This document shows, piece by piece, positions 5,861 to 7,676 of a stretch of DNA of 7,676 nt (position 1 is its first letter; every line of letters starts with the position of its first letter). Below the pieces are notes generated by a model that was not told the DNA's origin, made no database searches, and saw nothing but the letters and a program-made list of their open reading frames with translations. The position numbers and the translations under genes are program-made. The stretch lies in NCBI GenBank assembly GCA_029067255.1, contig JAIEEW010000212.1, positions 1 to 7,676 of the forward strand, given 5' to 3'. Source of the stretch: Clostridia bacterium (lineage in GTDB: Bacteria; Bacillota; Clostridia; Christensenellales; UBA3700).

Positions 5861-7023
5861 ACGATATCCCCGCTGCACGCAAGCGCGCTTGCCCATGCCC
5901 AGTGCAAATTGAATCCACCGCAAAGTCCGTCGACGTTGATCGCTTCTCCTATTGCGTAAATTCCTTTGCAAAGTCGCGATTGCATAGTAGCGTCGTCGAT
6001 ACCGTCCAACTCGATACCGCCGCAAGCGACCTGGGCGGAGTTCTTTCCGCCTACTCCCGTTATTTCGACTTCAAAACGCTTACAGCCGCGCGCTAAGTCT
6101 TCGGCTTTTTTTCTTGACATGATAAGCGATCTATCCATCGGCACGGTCGCTAATACGTTGAACGCCAACGCTTTGTGAAGAATACCTTCGAGCGGAGCGA
6201 ATACGCTGCAATTTGTATAAATATGATCGGCAAGTTGCTCTTGAGATAAGTCCGGAACAAAATCTATGACCGCTTTGCACGTCTTGAATTTGCCGCCCCG
6301 TCTTGCAAGCGCCGAAGAGAGTCTGAAAGCCAGCACGCCCGACAGAGCGCCGTCCTTGAACAGTATTTCTCCCCGCTCTCCCATTTCCGACTTGCCGTCT
6401 ATTTCAATACCGGCAAAAACTTTTGCGCGAACGCCGTTCGCCCCGCGCACTCCATTACAAAGCAAAGGCGCGATTGCATAATTCAACGGCGATATTTTAT
6501 GTCCGAACGCGCTAAGAAGCGAATGGGAATTATGCCCCGAAGTAGCGTCGCTTCCCGTAGCAAGTACGATAGCGTCAGCGTAGAACTCGCCTTTGGTCGT
6601 TATCGCTTTGAATCCTTGCCCACACTTTTGTATTTCACTGCAAAAACAATCGCATACTACGTTGACTCTGCGCTCGGCAAGTCTTTGAAGAAACACGTTG
6701 AGAACGGTTGTCGCGCTTTCGCTGTAAGGATATACCCTACCTTCCGAATCAGACTTACACAAAAGCCCGAGCGAAGAAAACTCTTCCATAATTTTTTCGG
6801 GCGTAAATCTGCTCAAAACCGTCTTTACAAAACCATCGTTGTACGCGTCTGCCGTCGCGTTTAGATTTGAAAGATTGCATTTGCCGTTGCCTGTCGCAAG
6901 CAGTTTTTTGCCCAGTCTGTCATTTCGCTCGATAACGGTAACTTCCGCGCCTTTGTCCGCCGTCTTGATAGCGCAAAGCATACCCGACGCGCCCCCGCCT
7001 ATAATAAGTATTTTTTTTGACAT
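5857..7023 (-). CDS. HI0933/BaiN-like NAD(P)/FAD-dependent oxidoreductase
   Basis: This 388-residue flavoprotein belongs to the HI0933-like family, also annotated BaiN-type or 'aminoacetone oxidase family'. The N-terminal dinucleotide fold has IIGGGASG (7-14) and the FAD-ribose Glu in VIERND. The family signature GKKLLATGNGKCNLSN (38-53) is present in variant form (usually GRKLxxSGxGRCNxTN). VLATGS is the second FAD-contacting strand, and GLCGGFNLHWAW near the C-terminus matches the family's closing motif. BaiN itself was proposed to act in bile-acid reduction in Clostridium scindens, but the family is broad and most members have no proven substrate, so I give no symbol. The start ATG (7021-7023) directly precedes SKKILIIGGG, and a GGGG stretch lies about 8 nt upstream. 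A longer frame from 7113 would run through the terminator and promoter region. It is coupled to the COG2509 gene downstream. Confidence 0.9.
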   Translation of the reverse strand: MSKKILIIGGGASGMLCAIKTADKGAEVTVIERNDRLGKKLLATGNGKCNLSNLNATADAYNDGFVKTVLSRFTPEKIMEEFSSLGLLCKSDSEGRVYPYSESATTVLNVFLQRLAERRVNVVCDCFCSEIQKCGQGFKAITTKGEFYADAIVLATGSDATSGHNSHSLLSAFGHKISPLNYAIAPLLCNGVRGANGVRAKVFAGIEIDGKSEMGERGEILFKDGALSGVLAFRLSSALARRGGKFKTCKAVIDFVPDLSQEQLADHIYTNCSVFAPLEGILHKALAFNVLATVPMDRSLIMSRKKAEDLARGCKRFEVEITGVGGKNSAQVACGGIELDGIDDATMQSRLCKGIYAIGEAINVDGLCGGFNLHWAWASALACSGDIV

Positions 7024-7044
7024 AACGTACGCCCCGCAAAGTTT

Positions 7045-7062
7045 ATTTATTATATAATAAAT
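7045..7062. promoter_or_regulatory. 18-bp perfect AT palindrome overlapping the -10 box
   Basis: ATTTATTATATAATAAAT is a perfect palindrome located 22 nt before the BaiN-like start codon, with the candidate -10 hexamer inside it. A dimeric repressor could bind here. However, it contains only A and T, and palindromes of this kind arise easily in promoters. Confidence 0.35.
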
Positions 7063-7076
7063 TATCCGACGAACAA
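7049..7076 (-). promoter_or_regulatory. Candidate promoter of the flavoprotein pair
   Basis: On the - strand TTGTTC (7076-7071) and a perfect TATAAT (7054-7049) are 16 bp apart. The start site would be near 7042, giving a leader of about 19 nt. The -35 box lies in the distal arm of the hairpin that terminates the regulator gene, so terminator and promoter are interlocked. The -35 match is only moderate. Confidence 0.5.
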
Positions 7077-7107
7077 AACGCAAGCGAATAGCGCCGTTCG
7101 TCGGATA
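7063..7107 (-). terminator. Hairpin terminator after the YerC/YecD-like gene
   Basis: TATCCGACGAAC (7063-7074) and its exact complement GTTCGTCGGATA (7096-7107) form a 12-bp stem with a 21-nt loop, starting 34 nt past the stop codon on the - strand. The sequence that follows (ATTTATTATAT) is A/T-rich rather than a clean T-run, and the loop is long, so termination may be partial. Confidence 0.6.
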
Positions 7108-7141
7108 TTGCATACCTTATTATCGCAAACCGAATAAATAT

Positions 7142-7435
7142 TTAATCGCGTTTGTCGACTTTATCCGAGAATATTTTCCTATATCCTTCGCCGTACTGCA
7201 ACGCTCGCGATACCCTTGACAACGTCGCGGAAGATATATCCGTTTGTTCGATGACCTGATTGTAAGTCAACCCCTGTTTCAGAAGTTTCGCCGCTTGCCA
7301 TCTTTGCGCCATCTGTTCGATTTCCTTATTAGTGCAAAGGTCGTTGAAAAAAAGTCTGCAATCTTCTTCGTCGCTAATACTCGCGATCGTTTCGTACAGT
7401 TGACGTATAAACAATTGATTGTTGTCAGAATTCAT
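7142..7435 (-). CDS. YerC/YecD-family TrpR-like transcriptional regulator
   Basis: This small all-helical protein of 97 residues resembles the TrpR-related YerC/YecD family found in Bacillota. The central segment TNKEIEQMAQRWQAAKLL leads into a helix-turn-helix at about 56-79 (LTYNQVIEQTDIS followed by SATLSRVSRAL), the recognisable TrpR-superfamily motif. The tail YGEGYRKIF is also typical. Such proteins bind DNA as dimers; TrpR senses tryptophan, but the ligand of the YerC branch is not established to my knowledge. Start choice: GAGGAG (7444-7449) is 8 nt from the ATG at 7435 but only 2 nt from the ATG at 7441, so I prefer 7435; the longer form would add MI. With the longer start, the gene overlaps the preceding ABC ATPase stop by one base (TAATG). 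Co-transcription suggests that it controls the transporter and itself through an operator outside the window. Confidence 0.87.
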   Translation of the reverse strand: MNSDNNQLFIRQLYETIASISDEEDCRLFFNDLCTNKEIEQMAQRWQAAKLLKQGLTYNQVIEQTDISSATLSRVSRALQYGEGYRKIFSDKVDKRD

Positions 7436-7440
7436 AATCA

Positions 7441-7676
7441 TTACTCCTCGCTTGTCTTTTCCGATTCGCGCAAGAACGATTTCGTCTTCTCGCTTTGGGG
7501 ATTGCCAAACACGTCTTCAGGCAAGCCTTGTTCTTCTATCACGCCGTCCGCCATAAAAATGACTTTGTCCGCAACTTTTCTCGCAAACTCCATTTCATGG
7601 GTTACGACTATCATGGTATGACCGTCTTTCTTCAAATCCCTGATTACTTTAAGAACTTCTCTGGTGAGTTCGGGAT
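7441..7676 (-). CDS. Amino-acid ABC transporter ATP-binding subunit, C-terminal part
   Basis: This is the last 77 or so residues of a gene cut by the window edge. It begins just after Walker B, at the D-loop (the edge codon fits the Asp of SALDP, then PELTREVLKVI). It includes the switch histidine in IVVTHEMEFA and the typical end GVIEEQGLPEDVFGNPQSEKTKSFL. The EQGxPxxVFxNP and KTKSFL elements match ATPases of the polar amino acid uptake family (GlnQ/HisP/ArtP type). Walker A and the LSGGQ signature would be off the window, as would the permease and binding-protein genes. It probably energises import of an amino acid from the cytosolic face of the membrane. It is followed immediately by the YerC/YecD-like regulator. 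Confidence 0.88.
   Translation of the reverse strand, partial: PELTREVLKVIRDLKKDGHTMIVVTHEMEFARKVADKVIFMADGVIEEQGLPEDVFGNPQSEKTKSFLRESEKTSEE

Noticed and set aside
5180..5959. Long + strand open frame (259 codons) opposite the COG2509 gene
   Set aside because: It is arginine- and serine-rich with no domain, and is explained as the complement of a well-supported flavoprotein gene.
5861..6025. 55-codon N-terminal extension of the COG2509 protein
   Set aside because: It reads through the BaiN-like gene in another frame and is arginine-rich, whereas the ATG at 5860 has an ATGA overlap and a purine-rich site and fits the family N-terminus.
7024..7113. 30-codon N-terminal extension of the BaiN-like protein
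   Set aside because: It would translate the hairpin and promoter region. The family starts a few residues before the GGGxSG motif, as it does from the ATG at 7023.

Overview
The window looks like a chromosomal segment from a low-to-moderate GC Bacillota, most likely an anaerobic, possibly uncultured, member of the Clostridia. The evidence is consensus sigma-A-type promoters, strong AGGAG-type ribosome binding sites, and a gene set common in that class: a condensation-fold acyltransferase paired with a DUF6320-type zinc-ribbon membrane protein, a BspA-like LRR surface protein, an HI0933/BaiN-type flavoprotein, a COG2509 flavoprotein and a YerC/YecD (TrpR-like) regulator. No rRNA, tRNA, CRISPR array, transposase or phage gene was found.

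Left part (1-2210, + strand). After about 120 bases that may hold the 3' end of a gene starting outside the window, a near-consensus promoter (124-152) drives a two-gene operon. The first gene is an acyltransferase with an intact HxxxDG motif. The second, only 2 nt downstream, is a six-helix membrane protein with an N-terminal four-cysteine zinc ribbon. A strong intrinsic terminator (2174-2208) ends the operon.

Convergent junction (2209-2446). It holds no gene. It contains three decaying copies of a short interspersed-type motif (TGTCATATTGAGCG on the - strand) and a 13-bp terminator hairpin serving the - strand LRR gene.

Middle (2447-4273, - strand). This is a membrane-anchored BspA-type leucine-rich-repeat protein with its own extended -10 promoter. 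Its roughly 90-nt leader contains a possible 12-codon leader ORF, with its own Shine-Dalgarno sequence, whose 3' half and stop region carry a small hairpin.

Right part (4274-7676, - strand). Two flavoproteins of different families (HI0933/BaiN-like, then COG2509) are translationally coupled by an ATGA overlap. Their candidate promoter is fused to the terminator of the preceding operon. That preceding operon ends with a polar-amino-acid-type ABC ATPase, cut by the window edge, and a YerC/YecD TrpR-family regulator that touches or overlaps it, suggesting amino-acid-responsive control of the transporter.

Nothing here is a clear defence or mobile system. The least described parts are the acyltransferase/DUF6320 pair, the coupled flavoprotein pair, the leader ORF upstream of the LRR gene and the ABC/TrpR-like linkage.
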